NCBI GenBank assembly: GCA_029213065.1
Contig: JARGPH010000004.1
Coordinates: 62,001-126,000 of the forward strand
Direction of reading: 5' to 3'
Origin: Verrucomicrobiales bacterium
GTDB lineage: Bacteria > Verrucomicrobiota > Verrucomicrobiia > Verrucomicrobiales > DEV007
Length of the DNA: 64,000 bases
The notes below the pieces were generated by a model. That model had not been told where the DNA came from. It saw nothing but the letters and a program-made list of their open reading frames with translations, and did not search any database. Numbering within the stretch: the first letter of the stretch is position 1; each line of letters opens with the position of its first letter. A program made the position numbers and the translations under genes. This document shows, piece after piece, positions 33,804-42,554 of the stretch.

Positions 33804-34616
33804 ATGAGATATGTCTGCCTGAGCTTTCTGACCTGTATCGTCTTGTCGTCGTGTCAGGTGCCCTCCTCGATTTCCTACGATCCGGTCTCCCTCACCGACG
33901 GAACGGATACCAAATCATGGGAGCCTCTCGTCGTCGGCCTCGAAGCACCGACCTGGGATCAGATCAAGCCCCCGTCAGGTATTCCCGGCTGGGATAAAGA
34001 AATCGATGCGACCTATTTCAGCATCAAAACGAGCGAGAAAGTCCTCGCGATCACCTTCGATGACGGACCGCACGGGGTGAACACGCCACGGCTTCTTGAC
34101 ATGCTGAAGAAGCGGAACATCAAAGCGACCTTCTACGTGGTCGGAAACATGATCAAGAACAGCTACGGCCCGGATGTCCTCCGCCGCATCGTCGCGGAAG
34201 GTCATGAAATAGGGAACCACACCGTTACTCACGCGACGCTTTCAAGGCAGAGTGATTCAGTGCTTCGAAAAGAGCTTCAGGATGCCCACGACATGATTCT
34301 CGATATCACAGGGGTGGCCCCGCGAACGATGCGCCCCCCCGGCGGTGCCATCAAAAACGATCAGAAAAAACTCATGATGAGTGAATTCGGCTATCCGACG
34401 GTACTTTGGACCGTCGACCCCGAAGACTGGAAACGCCCCGGCGCTTCTGTCGTCACGAGCCGCCTCGTCAACGGTGCCCGCCCCGGAGCGATCCTTCTGG
34501 TGCACGATCTCCACGAGCCAACCGTCGACGCGATGCCTTCCACGCTCGACCAGCTCCTCGCCCAGGGCTACCGCTTCGTCACCGTTACAGAGCTGATCAT
34601 GATGGACGAGAGCTGA
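33804..34616 (+). CDS. Polysaccharide deacetylase lipoprotein (NodB domain)
   Basis: 270 residues. A lipoprotein signal peptide ends in the lipobox LSSC (C17). The NodB homology domain (about 75-260) has the catalytic TFDDGPHG (D86, D87), the metal-binding GHEIGNHTVTH (H139, H143), MRPPGG and the final LVHDLHEPT. Family members remove N-acetyl or O-acetyl groups from peptidoglycan, chitin-like or other polysaccharides. Membrane anchoring and a short N-terminal extension suggest an envelope substrate, such as peptidoglycan or a secreted glycan; the exact one is unknown. It is convergent with fhs. Confidence 0.92.
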   Translation: MRYVCLSFLTCIVLSSCQVPSSISYDPVSLTDGTDTKSWEPLVVGLEAPTWDQIKPPSGIPGWDKEIDATYFSIKTSEKVLAITFDDGPHGVNTPRLLDMLKKRNIKATFYVVGNMIKNSYGPDVLRRIVAEGHEIGNHTVTHATLSRQSDSVLRKELQDAHDMILDITGVAPRTMRPPGGAIKNDQKKLMMSEFGYPTVLWTVDPEDWKRPGASVVTSRLVNGARPGAILLVHDLHEPTVDAMPSTLDQLLAQGYRFVTVTELIMMDES

Positions 34617-34636
34617 GACGCCCCGGCGCTTTCCTC

Positions 34637-36307
34637 TCAGCTGAGCCCGGTGATTCTTCCGCAATCATCGACATCGATCTTTTCCGACGATGGCTTTTTC
34701 GGAAGCCCCGGCATCGTCATGATATCTCCCGCGAGAGCGACGATAAAGCCCGCTCCGGCAGAAACTCTGATATCCCTGATCGGAAAGGTAAAGCCGGTCG
34801 CCGCGCCCACCGCGTTCGGATCCGAACTGAAACTGTACGGCGTTTTCGCAATGCAGACAGGGAACCGGGCCGCTTCGGTTCCCTTGAGTCGCGCCAGCTT
34901 CCGTTGTGCCGCTTTCGATAGAGAGATATCATCGGCCCGGTAAATCTCCGTCGCCACTTTCCGCAATTTCTCCTCCGGCGTATCCGTATCAGGATAGAGA
35001 GGCTCGAACTGGCTTTCGGGGGCTGCCTCGAGCTCGTCGACCACGGTTTGTGCGAGTTCCTTCGCGCCGGCAGCGCCATCCGCCCAGTGGGTCGAGAGGA
35101 CGCAACGAACGTTAATTCTCCCGCAAAGATCGATCACCTTTTGCGTTTCCGCCTCAGAGTCGGAGGCAAACGCATTGATCACTACAATCGCCGGGATCTT
35201 GAATTTGCCTATGTTTTCGAGATGACGCTCAAGGTTGGCAAACCCGCTCTCAAGCGCACCGAGATCTTCTTCTTCGAGTGTTCTCTGCGATGCGCCGCCG
35301 TGGTATTTAAGGGCGCGAACCGTAGCGACAACCACCGCCAAATGAGGCGAAAGCCCTGCCTTTCGGCATTTGATATCGAAGAATTTTTCCGCTCCCAGAT
35401 CCGCTCCGAAGCCCGCTTCAGTCACAACGATATCACTGAGCCTCATTGCCGCTTTCGTGGCGATCACTGAATTGCAACCGTGAGCAATATTCGCAAAGGG
35501 CCCCCCGTGAATGAGCGCCGGGCTGCCTTCGATCGTCTGAACGAGATTCGGCAACAACGCATCCTTCAACAATGCAGCCATCGCTCCGGTTGCTTTGAGG
35601 TCTCCGGCGGTGACGTCTTCCCCGTCGGTGTTTCGACCGACAATGATTCTCGCGAGACGGCGCTTGAGGTCGGCCAGATTCTCAGAGAGGCAGAAAATTG
35701 CCATGACCTCAGAGGCCACCGTGATATCGAAACCACTTTCAGCAACGACTCCATTGCCATCACCCAGGCCGGTCACGACATGACGAAGCGCGCGATCATT
35801 GCAGTCGAGAACCCGCTTCCAGGTGATGTGTCGTGGATCGAGATTGAGAGCATTCCCCCAATGCATGTGATTGTCGAGAATCGCGGAGAGAAGGTTGTGA
35901 GCCGCGGTGATCGCGTGGAAATCCCCGGTGAAGTGGAGATTGATATCCTCCATCGGCACGACCTGTGAATGACCGCCACCGGTCGCGCCACCCTTCATCC
36001 CGAAGGAAGGGCCGAGGCTGGGCTCACGAAGGCAAACAAGGGCATTGCGCCCCAAGGCCCGCAATCCATCCCCCAACCCGATCGTCGTGGTTGTCTTCCC
36101 TTCTCCCGGAGGCGAAGGGGAAATGGCGGTTACGAGAACCAGTTTCGCCGGCGATTCGTCCTCTGATTTTGCGATTTTGTCGAGATCCACCTTCGCCTTG
36201 AGGTGCCCGTAGGGGACGAGGCTGTCCGGTGAGAGGCCCAGCGTTTCAGCAGCCAACTCTCCAATCGGTCGCAGGGTCGCGTTCTGGGCGATCTCAATAT
36301 CCGTCAT
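34637..36307 (-). CDS. fhs: Formate-tetrahydrofolate ligase
   Basis: 556 residues from the ATG at 36307, the normal FTHFS length; a longer TTG-initiated reading overlaps the preceding stop codon. It makes 10-formyl-THF from formate, THF and ATP. The P-loop SPSPPGEGKTTTTIGL, the KGGATGGGHSQVVPMEDINLH loop region, the EAGFGADLGAEKF block and CIAKTPYSFS near the C-terminus are diagnostic. It is the third gene of a minus-strand run with a MOSC protein and a DUF2721 protein. Together with folC upstream it covers part of one-carbon metabolism. Confidence 0.97.
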   Translation of the reverse strand: MTDIEIAQNATLRPIGELAAETLGLSPDSLVPYGHLKAKVDLDKIAKSEDESPAKLVLVTAISPSPPGEGKTTTTIGLGDGLRALGRNALVCLREPSLGPSFGMKGGATGGGHSQVVPMEDINLHFTGDFHAITAAHNLLSAILDNHMHWGNALNLDPRHITWKRVLDCNDRALRHVVTGLGDGNGVVAESGFDITVASEVMAIFCLSENLADLKRRLARIIVGRNTDGEDVTAGDLKATGAMAALLKDALLPNLVQTIEGSPALIHGGPFANIAHGCNSVIATKAAMRLSDIVVTEAGFGADLGAEKFFDIKCRKAGLSPHLAVVVATVRALKYHGGASQRTLEEEDLGALESGFANLERHLENIGKFKIPAIVVINAFASDSEAETQKVIDLCGRINVRCVLSTHWADGAAGAKELAQTVVDELEAAPESQFEPLYPDTDTPEEKLRKVATEIYRADDISLSKAAQRKLARLKGTEAARFPVCIAKTPYSFSSDPNAVGAATGFTFPIRDIRVSAGAGFIVALAGDIMTMPGLPKKPSSEKIDVDDCGRITGLS

Positions 36308-36329
36308 TCCGGAACCAGTCACGCAGGAT

Positions 36330-36722
36330 TCATTCCTCTTCAACCCGATTCAACAGGATCTGAAGCGCTCCGCCGGAACACCAGATCTCAAGAACGAGGC
36401 AGGCGAGTGAAACTCCCATGAGGGACAAAGCGACGATAAAAGCGATCATACCGGTTTGGTGAAACTCAAAAATCACCGACACCATCGAGAGAACGCAGAG
36501 AAACAAACTGGTCGCACCGAGCAATTGCATCCAGCGAATCAGGATAAGACGACGCCGCAGGTTCTCAATCTGAGCACGGAGAGCATCATCCTTCAACTTC
36601 TCCCAATCGCGGTGCAGATTCCGAATCAGAGCCGCGAGATGGAGAAAGCGATTTGTGTAGGAGAGAAACAGCAGGCTCACTGCAGGGAACAGCAGCGCCG
36701 GGGTGGAAATTTCCAAATTCAT
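36330..36722 (-). CDS. DUF2721 family small membrane protein
   Basis: 130 residues. Three hydrophobic stretches: PALLFPAVSLLFLSY at the N-terminus, MQLLGATSLFLCVLSMVSVI and IAFIVALSLMGVSLACLVL. Between them is a charged helix (LIRNLHRDWEKLKDDALRAQ). This matches DUF2721 membrane proteins of unknown function. The start ATG overlaps the stop codon of the MOSC gene (ATGA), so the two are translationally coupled, and fhs begins about 22 bases after its end. Confidence 0.8.
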   Translation of the reverse strand: MNLEISTPALLFPAVSLLFLSYTNRFLHLAALIRNLHRDWEKLKDDALRAQIENLRRRLILIRWMQLLGATSLFLCVLSMVSVIFEFHQTGMIAFIVALSLMGVSLACLVLEIWCSGGALQILLNRVEEE

Positions 36723-37171
36723 TTTGTGAGGGTGCCGGAGCTCAGAATTTTGGCGCGGAGACCGCCTTTTCCTTTGAGCGCTTCCTCGGCCCCTTTGCCG
36801 AACGCCTCCTCCATCCAGAAACACGGCTTTGCCTCCTCGGTCCCGAGAAAACGCACCCCTTGAATCTCGAATTCCTTTCCGATGAGAGTATTTAAATCCA
36901 CCCCTTCGGTGATGACGTTGCGGCGATAGACTTCGGGGCTCTTATCGAAAACGGAAAACTCGTCGCAAAGCCGACGGTGCGTTTCGATCTCAAAAAAGGT
37001 GATTTGGCCTTTGTAGTCGGGTTTGTAATCAAAAAAGCGGTCGCCTTGAATTCCCCTGTTCTCGACGCATTCGAGCACATCGACCTCCTCGACCGGGTTT
37101 TCGCCGGCCGGCTTTCCAAAATGCCCGAAATAGTTATGCCCCGGTGAAATGTAGAGATTCAAAAGCTTCAC
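36719..37171 (-). CDS. MOSC domain protein
   Basis: 150 residues from the GTG at 37171; the longer frame begins with TTG and lacks conservation. A MOSC (molybdenum-cofactor sulfurase C-terminal) domain is visible: the opening LNLYISPGHNYFGH, VENRGIQGDRFFDY, YRRNVITEGVDLNTLIGKEF and EEAKPCFWM, whose cysteine matches the conserved one thought to carry sulfur or bind the metal-sulfur moiety. YiiM/YuaD-type MOSC proteins act on Moco-related or N-hydroxylated compounds. It is the first gene of the run MOSC-DUF2721-fhs. Confidence 0.85.
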   Translation of the reverse strand: MKLLNLYISPGHNYFGHFGKPAGENPVEEVDVLECVENRGIQGDRFFDYKPDYKGQITFFEIETHRRLCDEFSVFDKSPEVYRRNVITEGVDLNTLIGKEFEIQGVRFLGTEEAKPCFWMEEAFGKGAEEALKGKGGLRAKILSSGTLTK

Positions 37172-37468
37172 CCCGAAAGCTAGTGTAGTGACCGTCAAAT
37201 TTCCGAACAAAATTTGTATTTTTTTGAGTGGAAGATGAGCTCACTTCGTTCGGATTCTTTTCCAATCACGTTTATTTTTCGCGATTTCCGCGTTGCTCGT
37301 CAGTCACTGAGTCAACTCAGCTTCATCCTCGCGCCTTGAACTCACAAAAAATCACTCGTGAATTTTCCTCATCTCTTTGCCGTTCACTACACAGGCGCGA
37401 ATTTCCACGCTGGCAATTCGCTCAGGCGTGGATAACGTCGGACAGTTTCAACTTTCATTCAAAGAACC
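37172..37468. other. Divergent intergenic region upstream of proS
   Basis: About 297 bases between the MOSC gene and proS. It has AT-rich stretches and one small palindrome (CTGAGT-CA-ACTCAG, near 37307). I see no gene, known RNA motif or confident promoter. Confidence 0.5.
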
Positions 37469-38995
37469 ATGGCCAAAGGACCCAAAAATGCGATCAGCCC
37501 TTCTCGTGACGAAAATTTTCCCGAGTGGTATCAACAAGTCGTCAAAGCTGCCGACCTCGCCGAGAATTCGGAAGTGCGCGGCTGCATGGTGATCAAACCG
37601 TGGGGCTACGGACTCTGGGAGCAAATTCAGCAGCAACTCGATAAGTGGTTCAAAGACACCGGCCACAAAAACGCGTATTTCCCCCTTCTCATTCCCGTCA
37701 GTTACCTCGAAAAAGAGGCGACCCACGTGGAAGGATTCGCGACCGAATGCGCCGTTGTGACCCATCACCGCCTCGAGTTGAAGGATGGCAAAATGGTCCC
37801 CGCCGGCAAACTCACCGAGCCCTACGTAATCCGCCCGACTTCCGAAACCATCATCGGCGCCGCCTTCGGTCGCTGGGTTCAGAGCTACCGCGATCTGCCC
37901 CTCCTCATCAACCAGTGGGCCAACGTGATGCGCTGGGAAATGCGCCCCCGTCTCTTTCTCCGCACCGCTGAGTTCCTCTGGCAGGAAGGTCACACCGCTC
38001 ACGAAACTGCTGAAGAGGCGATGGAGGAAACTGAGAAAATGCACGAGGTCTACGAGCGCTTTCTCACCGATCACCTTGCCGTGCCGGTAATTGCGGGGGA
38101 GAAGACGGAAGCGGAGCGTTTCCCCGGCGCGCTGAACACCTTCACGGTCGAAGCGATGGTTCAGGACCGCAAAGCGATCCAGGCGGGAACCTCACACTTC
38201 CTCGGGCAGAATTTCTCCAAAGCCGCCGGCATCGAATTCGAAGGTCGCGAGCAGGGGCGTGAGTTCGCCTGGACCACGAGCTGGGGCGTCAGCACCCGCC
38301 TCATTGGAACGCTTCTGATGGCGCACTCCGATGACGACGGCCTCGTGCTTCCTCCACGCGTCGCACCGACCCAGGTCGTCATCATTCCGGTGACACCGAA
38401 GCCCGAGCACGAAGCCCCTGTCTTCGAAGCCTGCGAAGCCCTCGAAACTGAGTTGAAAAGCCAGACCGTTTTCGGCGCAGCCGTTTCCGTTGAGATCGAC
38501 AAGCGCGACCTCGGCGGCGGCGTGAAAAGCTGGGAGTGGATCAAGAAAGGTGTCCCTGTCAGGATTGAAATCGGGCCACGCGATCTCGAAAAAGGATCCG
38601 TTGCTCTGACACGTCGCGACCGCGGCCCGAAAGAGAAAAACTTTCTTCCCACCGCTGAAGCCGTTTCCTCAATCAGCGAAACACTGGAGTCGATTCAGGA
38701 AAACCTCCTCGCACGTGCCCTCGCTTTCCGTGAAGAGCACACCATTGAAATCACCTCGATGGACGAGTTCAGAAAATTCTTCACTGCTGAAAACGCAAAG
38801 CAGCCCGAGATCCACGGAGGATTCGCTCTCGTGCATTGGGCCGGAAGCGTCGAGGACGAGGAGGCGCTCCAGCAGGAGCTTAAGGTTACGGTTCGCTGTA
38901 TCCCGAAAGACTCAACCCTTCGCGGCGAAGCAGGAACCTGCATTTACACCGGGAAGCCGGCGGAGGGCCGCGTCATCTTTGCGAAAAGCTACTAG
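37469..38995 (+). CDS. proS: Prolyl-tRNA synthetase, archaeal/eukaryotic-like type
   Basis: 508 residues. It charges tRNA-Pro. The length, the opening SRDENFPEWYQQVVKAADLA, the GCMVIKPWGYGLWEQIQ block and the RPTSETIIGAAF motif are of the archaeal/eukaryotic form, which lacks the editing insertion of the E. coli type. Other class II features are MRWEMRPRLFLRTAEFLWQE and the anticodon-binding GTLLMAHSDDDGLVLPP region. The C-terminal zinc-binding-like part ends EAGTCIYTGKPAEGRVIFAKSY. The upstream 300 bases have no T-box or other regulator I can recognise. Confidence 0.97.
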   Translation: MAKGPKNAISPSRDENFPEWYQQVVKAADLAENSEVRGCMVIKPWGYGLWEQIQQQLDKWFKDTGHKNAYFPLLIPVSYLEKEATHVEGFATECAVVTHHRLELKDGKMVPAGKLTEPYVIRPTSETIIGAAFGRWVQSYRDLPLLINQWANVMRWEMRPRLFLRTAEFLWQEGHTAHETAEEAMEETEKMHEVYERFLTDHLAVPVIAGEKTEAERFPGALNTFTVEAMVQDRKAIQAGTSHFLGQNFSKAAGIEFEGREQGREFAWTTSWGVSTRLIGTLLMAHSDDDGLVLPPRVAPTQVVIIPVTPKPEHEAPVFEACEALETELKSQTVFGAAVSVEIDKRDLGGGVKSWEWIKKGVPVRIEIGPRDLEKGSVALTRRDRGPKEKNFLPTAEAVSSISETLESIQENLLARALAFREEHTIEITSMDEFRKFFTAENAKQPEIHGGFALVHWAGSVEDEEALQQELKVTVRCIPKDSTLRGEAGTCIYTGKPAEGRVIFAKSY

Positions 38996-39019
38996 GGCAG
39001 CGGCTCACTTCACAGGTTC

Positions 39020-39077
39020 ATTCAACCCTGTCAGGTCATTGATCCAACAGGGTTGAATTGACGACCCAACCCTGTCA
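39020..39077. repeat. AACCCTGT inverted-repeat cluster after proS
   Basis: A 12-bp perfect stem ATTCAACCCTGT/ACAGGGTTGAAT (39020-39031 and 39047-39058), then a third AACCCTGTCA at 39068-39077. The word AACCCTGTCAGGTCAT at 39024 matches AACCCTGTTTGGTCAT at 12509 with two differences. The hairpin may act as a weak terminator for proS. Confidence 0.7.
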
Positions 39078-39083
39078 GCCCCT

Positions 39084-39118
39084 CTCTTTTTCTTTTCCCT
39101 ACTCTTTCTCTTAATCTC
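39084..39118 (-). repeat. Polypurine element, copy 5 (minus-strand orientation)
   Basis: Reads GGAGATTAAGAGAAAGAGTA on the minus strand and continues GGGAAAAGAAAAAGAG. It belongs to the intergenic polypurine family. It sits right after the AACCCTGT cluster. Confidence 0.75.
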
Positions 39119-39178
39119 CCCGAAACCCCGCCCCGGTTTTCAAATTGAAAAACGGAGCGACGGGCGGAGTATAAGATC

Positions 39179-39394
39179 ATGATGCCTCCGGAATGCGCTG
39201 TCTGCGGGCGCGATCTTCGCAGCGATCCCGATTTGAAGTTCGGTCAGGTCAGCTTTGCCAATTTCGTCCCCCTCGACGGCCCCGGGCACCCGAAAGGGCT
39301 TGTCTGGTTTTGCGTCGATCACCTCGACGCGGCGAAGGAGCTAAGCCATCTCGCGAGTCCGGAGGCAATTCGTGAACTGCGGGCAAATCTCTGA
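39179..39394 (+). CDS. Small zinc-finger-like protein
   Basis: 71 residues. A possible zinc knuckle is visible: CAVCGRDLR at the N-terminus and WFCVDHLDAAKEL near residue 45, giving two or three cysteines and one or more histidines at knuckle-like spacing. Such short proteins are common and usually of unknown role. The ATG at 39179 follows another ATG-rich stretch (MM), so the start could be one codon later. It is isolated between proS and the PDZ protein gene. Confidence 0.55.
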   Translation: MMPPECAVCGRDLRSDPDLKFGQVSFANFVPLDGPGHPKGLVWFCVDHLDAAKELSHLASPEAIRELRANL

Positions 39395-39425
39395 GACAAC
39401 CGGGGAGGAAGTCCAGCGTCACCGC

Positions 39426-40484
39426 TCAAAGTAATTCTTTGGGAGCGTTCCCGAGCGAAGCACGCTCAAGTGGCTGCGAAGCATTTTCCGGCTTCGGGGC
39501 AGGTGCCTCCGGAGTCAGTACTTTGAGATCATCCAGTTTCATTTCTCTGAGGTGCTTCCTCGCTGCTTCCGGCAACCCCTCAATACCTGCTTCAGGATCG
39601 TATTCGCCTTCGTAAATGAAATTACCTTTCTCGTCTTTCAGGACCATTTCATGCTCGCCCTCTTTGTTGGTGATCACCAGTTCCCCTTTTTCGTTGTCGA
39701 TCTTGATAACACCGTCCGCAGAGAGGACCTTTACCGGAAAACCGGGGCGCACTGAGATCGCGGGTGGCTTTCCCGGATCGAGCCGATCTTCCCCCGGCTC
39801 CCCCGCTTCGGCATTACGCAGCGCTCCGTGGTCTTTCATCCACCTTTGCAAATGATCCTGCTGCCGCCTCACGGCCTCCTCCCACTGTCGGGACTGAGGG
39901 TGCACCGAACCGTGACCTGAGCGGAAATTTCTATCACCATCAGGACCTCCGGGTCTCACGAAGGGCCGATACTCGGTCTCCCCGAGTGTGACCTTCAATT
40001 CTTTCTCAAGCCCTTTGCGAATCACCGTCACTTTGACTTCATCACCTTCTTTGAGGCGCTTCACGAGCAGAGAGAGATGCTCCGGCGAGATCAGCATTTG
40101 ATCGTCGAACAGCACAAGAACGTCGTTTGCTTTAAGCCCGGCATCGCTCGCGGGGGAATCCTCAAGCACTTGAAAAATCTGCACGCCGAATCCCTCCTCG
40201 ACCTCAAGATACTCACGAAGCGATTCCGGCAGGGGCGCAGTCGCTACCCCGAGCCAGGTCTGAGTCTCTACTGATCTCGAAGGCTCACCCTTCGACTCCG
40301 GCCCGCGCCGCGGAGCCTCACCCCGCTTCGGTGGTTCCGGCTTCCTTTCGCGATCGACTCGCGGCTTCTCCGCCTCCGCGCGCTCCGGAGCATCCTTTCG
40401 TTCATCCGATTGGGCGGAAATATCAATCGCTGTAGAGACGGCCCAGAGACCGACGAAGAGAACGGAAAGAAGGAGATTTTTCAT
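39426..40484 (-). CDS. Secreted PDZ-domain protein
   Basis: 352 residues. Signal peptide MKNLLLSVLFVGLWAVSTA is followed by a strongly charged linker rich in Glu, Arg and Pro (about 25-72). The PDZ domain (about 75-172) shows WLGVATAPLPESLREYL, GVQIFQVLEDSPASDAGLK, DVLVLFDDQMLISPEHL and VKVTVIRKG. The remainder is low in similarity and rich in acidic residues. It lacks the protease domain of HtrA, so it may be a scaffold in the periplasm. It follows the small single-TM protein gene after only 15 bases. Confidence 0.82.
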   Translation of the reverse strand: MKNLLLSVLFVGLWAVSTAIDISAQSDERKDAPERAEAEKPRVDRERKPEPPKRGEAPRRGPESKGEPSRSVETQTWLGVATAPLPESLREYLEVEEGFGVQIFQVLEDSPASDAGLKANDVLVLFDDQMLISPEHLSLLVKRLKEGDEVKVTVIRKGLEKELKVTLGETEYRPFVRPGGPDGDRNFRSGHGSVHPQSRQWEEAVRRQQDHLQRWMKDHGALRNAEAGEPGEDRLDPGKPPAISVRPGFPVKVLSADGVIKIDNEKGELVITNKEGEHEMVLKDEKGNFIYEGEYDPEAGIEGLPEAARKHLREMKLDDLKVLTPEAPAPKPENASQPLERASLGNAPKELL

Positions 40485-40499
40485 GAGGGGGATTTCTTG

Positions 40500-41072
40500 T
40501 TAGTTGGTTTGCAGAGGCACGACAATTTCCTCACTGCGAGGCTGAAAAAAACGGATGTTGGTTCCCGTCTCCGGATCGTGCCAGTGGTAGGCATCACCGT
40601 ATTTCACATTCATTTTTTCCCGTGGACCATCAGGGGTCGAAATAACGCCGCCGGAGGAACTTTCGAAAAGGTATCCCTGAGCCGAAACCGGCAAAAAGCG
40701 ATCAACCGATTCACCAGCGGGAACCCCGGGAACGGAGGCTGAAGAGGACTCATCTGAAAGGGTCAGGGCAGGGACAGGCTCACTCGAAACAGAAACAACA
40801 TCATCGGGAAGTCGTTCCCGGATCTTCATGTAGCCCAGGACAACCATGACCGCGCAGCAAACTGCAGTCAGAGGGATGACGCGTCGCCACTGGATGTGGT
40901 TCGGATCGTAGGCACTCCCCGAAGGCTCAATACGACTCGCAACCCGCTCGAAGTCGCGCAGCAAATCAGCCTCGACTCCAACGTCGAGCGCCGCCGGATC
41001 AAGCCCTTTCAGCAATGCCTCAAGGTCCCTGTCGTTCTCCGGTAATTCGTATTCGTTGGCTTCGTCTTTCAT
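40500..41072 (-). CDS. Single-pass membrane protein of unknown function
   Basis: 190 residues. The N-terminal half is acidic and helical (YELPENDRDLEALLKGLDP, ADLLRDFERVASRIEPSG). A transmembrane segment follows (VIPLTAVCCAVMVVLGYM, about 70-88), then a periplasmic tail with a mixed beta pattern (GYLFESSSGGVISTPDGP). The layout resembles anti-sigma or zf-HC2-less regulatory anchors, but no such motif is clear and no sigma factor is adjacent. It begins a minus-strand pair with the PDZ protein. Confidence 0.6.
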   Translation of the reverse strand: MKDEANEYELPENDRDLEALLKGLDPAALDVGVEADLLRDFERVASRIEPSGSAYDPNHIQWRRVIPLTAVCCAVMVVLGYMKIRERLPDDVVSVSSEPVPALTLSDESSSASVPGVPAGESVDRFLPVSAQGYLFESSSGGVISTPDGPREKMNVKYGDAYHWHDPETGTNIRFFQPRSEEIVVPLQTN

Positions 41073-41132
41073 CCCGCTACAGATAGAGCGGGTGCGATTC
41101 CGGATTTTGTCTAAAGATTTAGATGGCCGGCC

Positions 41133-42512
41133 CTACAAAGCAGCCGCCGCGCTGAGACGCTTCTGCCACTTCGAGATCTGACGTCCCACATTCACCGGTG
41201 AAGGCGCTCCCACTGCCTTTCTCGCGCGAAGTGCTGTTTTGATATCGAGAACTTTGAAAACATCGTTCTCAAACACATCGGAAAACTGACGGTATTCGTC
41301 GAGGGTGAGCTCTCCAAATCCACGGGCTTCAGTGAGACTGAATGCGGTGAGCTTGCCGATAATTTCGTGCGCATCGCGGAAGGGAACCTTTTTCAAAACG
41401 AGGTAGTCGGCGAGATCCGTCGCGAGGAGGAAAGGATCGCTCGTCGCTTCGAGAGTCTTGTCTTCGCGCACTTTCGCGACCGCCATCATTTCGGCCATCA
41501 CTTCGAGAGCAAGCTTGATCTGATCGAGTGAATCAAAAAGCGGCTCTTTGTCCTCCTGGAGGTCCCGATTGTATGTCATCGGGAGCCCTTTGATCGTCAT
41601 GAGAAGGGACATCAAATTGCCGACGAGACGTCCTGTCTTGCCACGGGTCAATTCAGCGACATCAGGATTCTTCTTCTGAGGCATCAAGCTGGAACCGGTC
41701 GTGTGGGCATCGCTCAATTCGATGAAACCGAATTCGGCCGAAGCCCAGAGTATGATGTCTTCACTGAGACGGGAAAGATGAATCCCGATCATGGAGATGA
41801 TGAAGAGCAACTCGGCGATGTAGTCACGGTCACTCACCGCATCCATGCTGTTCTGCGTGATCGCAGGAAAGCCGAGCTTCTCGGCGACAAGCTTCCGGTT
41901 CAAAATGATTGTCGAGCCGGCAAGGGCACCTGATCCGAGCGGCATTACATTGATCCGCTTGTAGCAGTCGCGAATCCGCTGCTTGTCGCGCTCGAGCATC
42001 TCGATGTAGGCGAGAAGGTGATGAGCAAACAAAACCGGCTGGCCGCGCTGAAGGTGCGTGTATCCGGGCACGACCGCCTCGGGATGATTCACCGCAAGGG
42101 TGAGCAACGCATTCTGCATCGTGGTGACGCGATCAAAAAGGGCCGTCGATTCCGCGCGGCAGTAGAGTCTCGTATCTAGGGCGACCTGGTCGTTCCGACT
42201 TCTTGCGGTGTGGAGTTTGGCACCGGCGTCACCGATTTTCTCAGTGAGGGCCCGCTCGATATTCATGTGAATATCTTCGAGACTGGTGCGAAAGCGAAAC
42301 TCGCCTGTCTCAATCTCGGTTTTGATCTCTCGAAGTCCCTTCGCAATTTTGCGCTCTTCAGGCTTCGTAATGATTCCCGCTTCCTGCAGCGCCGCTGCCT
42401 GAGCGATCGATCCTTCGATATCGTAAGCATAAAGCCTCCAATCGTAGGAGATCGACTCGCCGTATTTTTGAACGAGATTTGAAGTTTCGGTTTGGAACCT
42501 GCCTTTCCACAT
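41133..42512 (-). CDS. argH: Argininosuccinate lyase
   Basis: 459 residues, the normal ArgH length. It splits argininosuccinate into arginine and fumarate. The lyase family signature GSSLMPQKKNPDVAEL (catalytic serine at about 274-275), the TARSRNDQVALDTRLY block and GYTHLQRGQPV are present. The rest of the arginine pathway (argG, argF) is not nearby. The start ATG at 42512 gives the usual MWKGRF opening. It lies head to tail with fur, with 43 bases between them. Confidence 0.97.
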   Translation of the reverse strand: MWKGRFQTETSNLVQKYGESISYDWRLYAYDIEGSIAQAAALQEAGIITKPEERKIAKGLREIKTEIETGEFRFRTSLEDIHMNIERALTEKIGDAGAKLHTARSRNDQVALDTRLYCRAESTALFDRVTTMQNALLTLAVNHPEAVVPGYTHLQRGQPVLFAHHLLAYIEMLERDKQRIRDCYKRINVMPLGSGALAGSTIILNRKLVAEKLGFPAITQNSMDAVSDRDYIAELLFIISMIGIHLSRLSEDIILWASAEFGFIELSDAHTTGSSLMPQKKNPDVAELTRGKTGRLVGNLMSLLMTIKGLPMTYNRDLQEDKEPLFDSLDQIKLALEVMAEMMAVAKVREDKTLEATSDPFLLATDLADYLVLKKVPFRDAHEIIGKLTAFSLTEARGFGELTLDEYRQFSDVFENDVFKVLDIKTALRARKAVGAPSPVNVGRQISKWQKRLSAAAAL

Positions 42513-42554
42513 ACAGGTGAATCGCCCGTTGCAGCCTCTATTTCAACCGCGATT

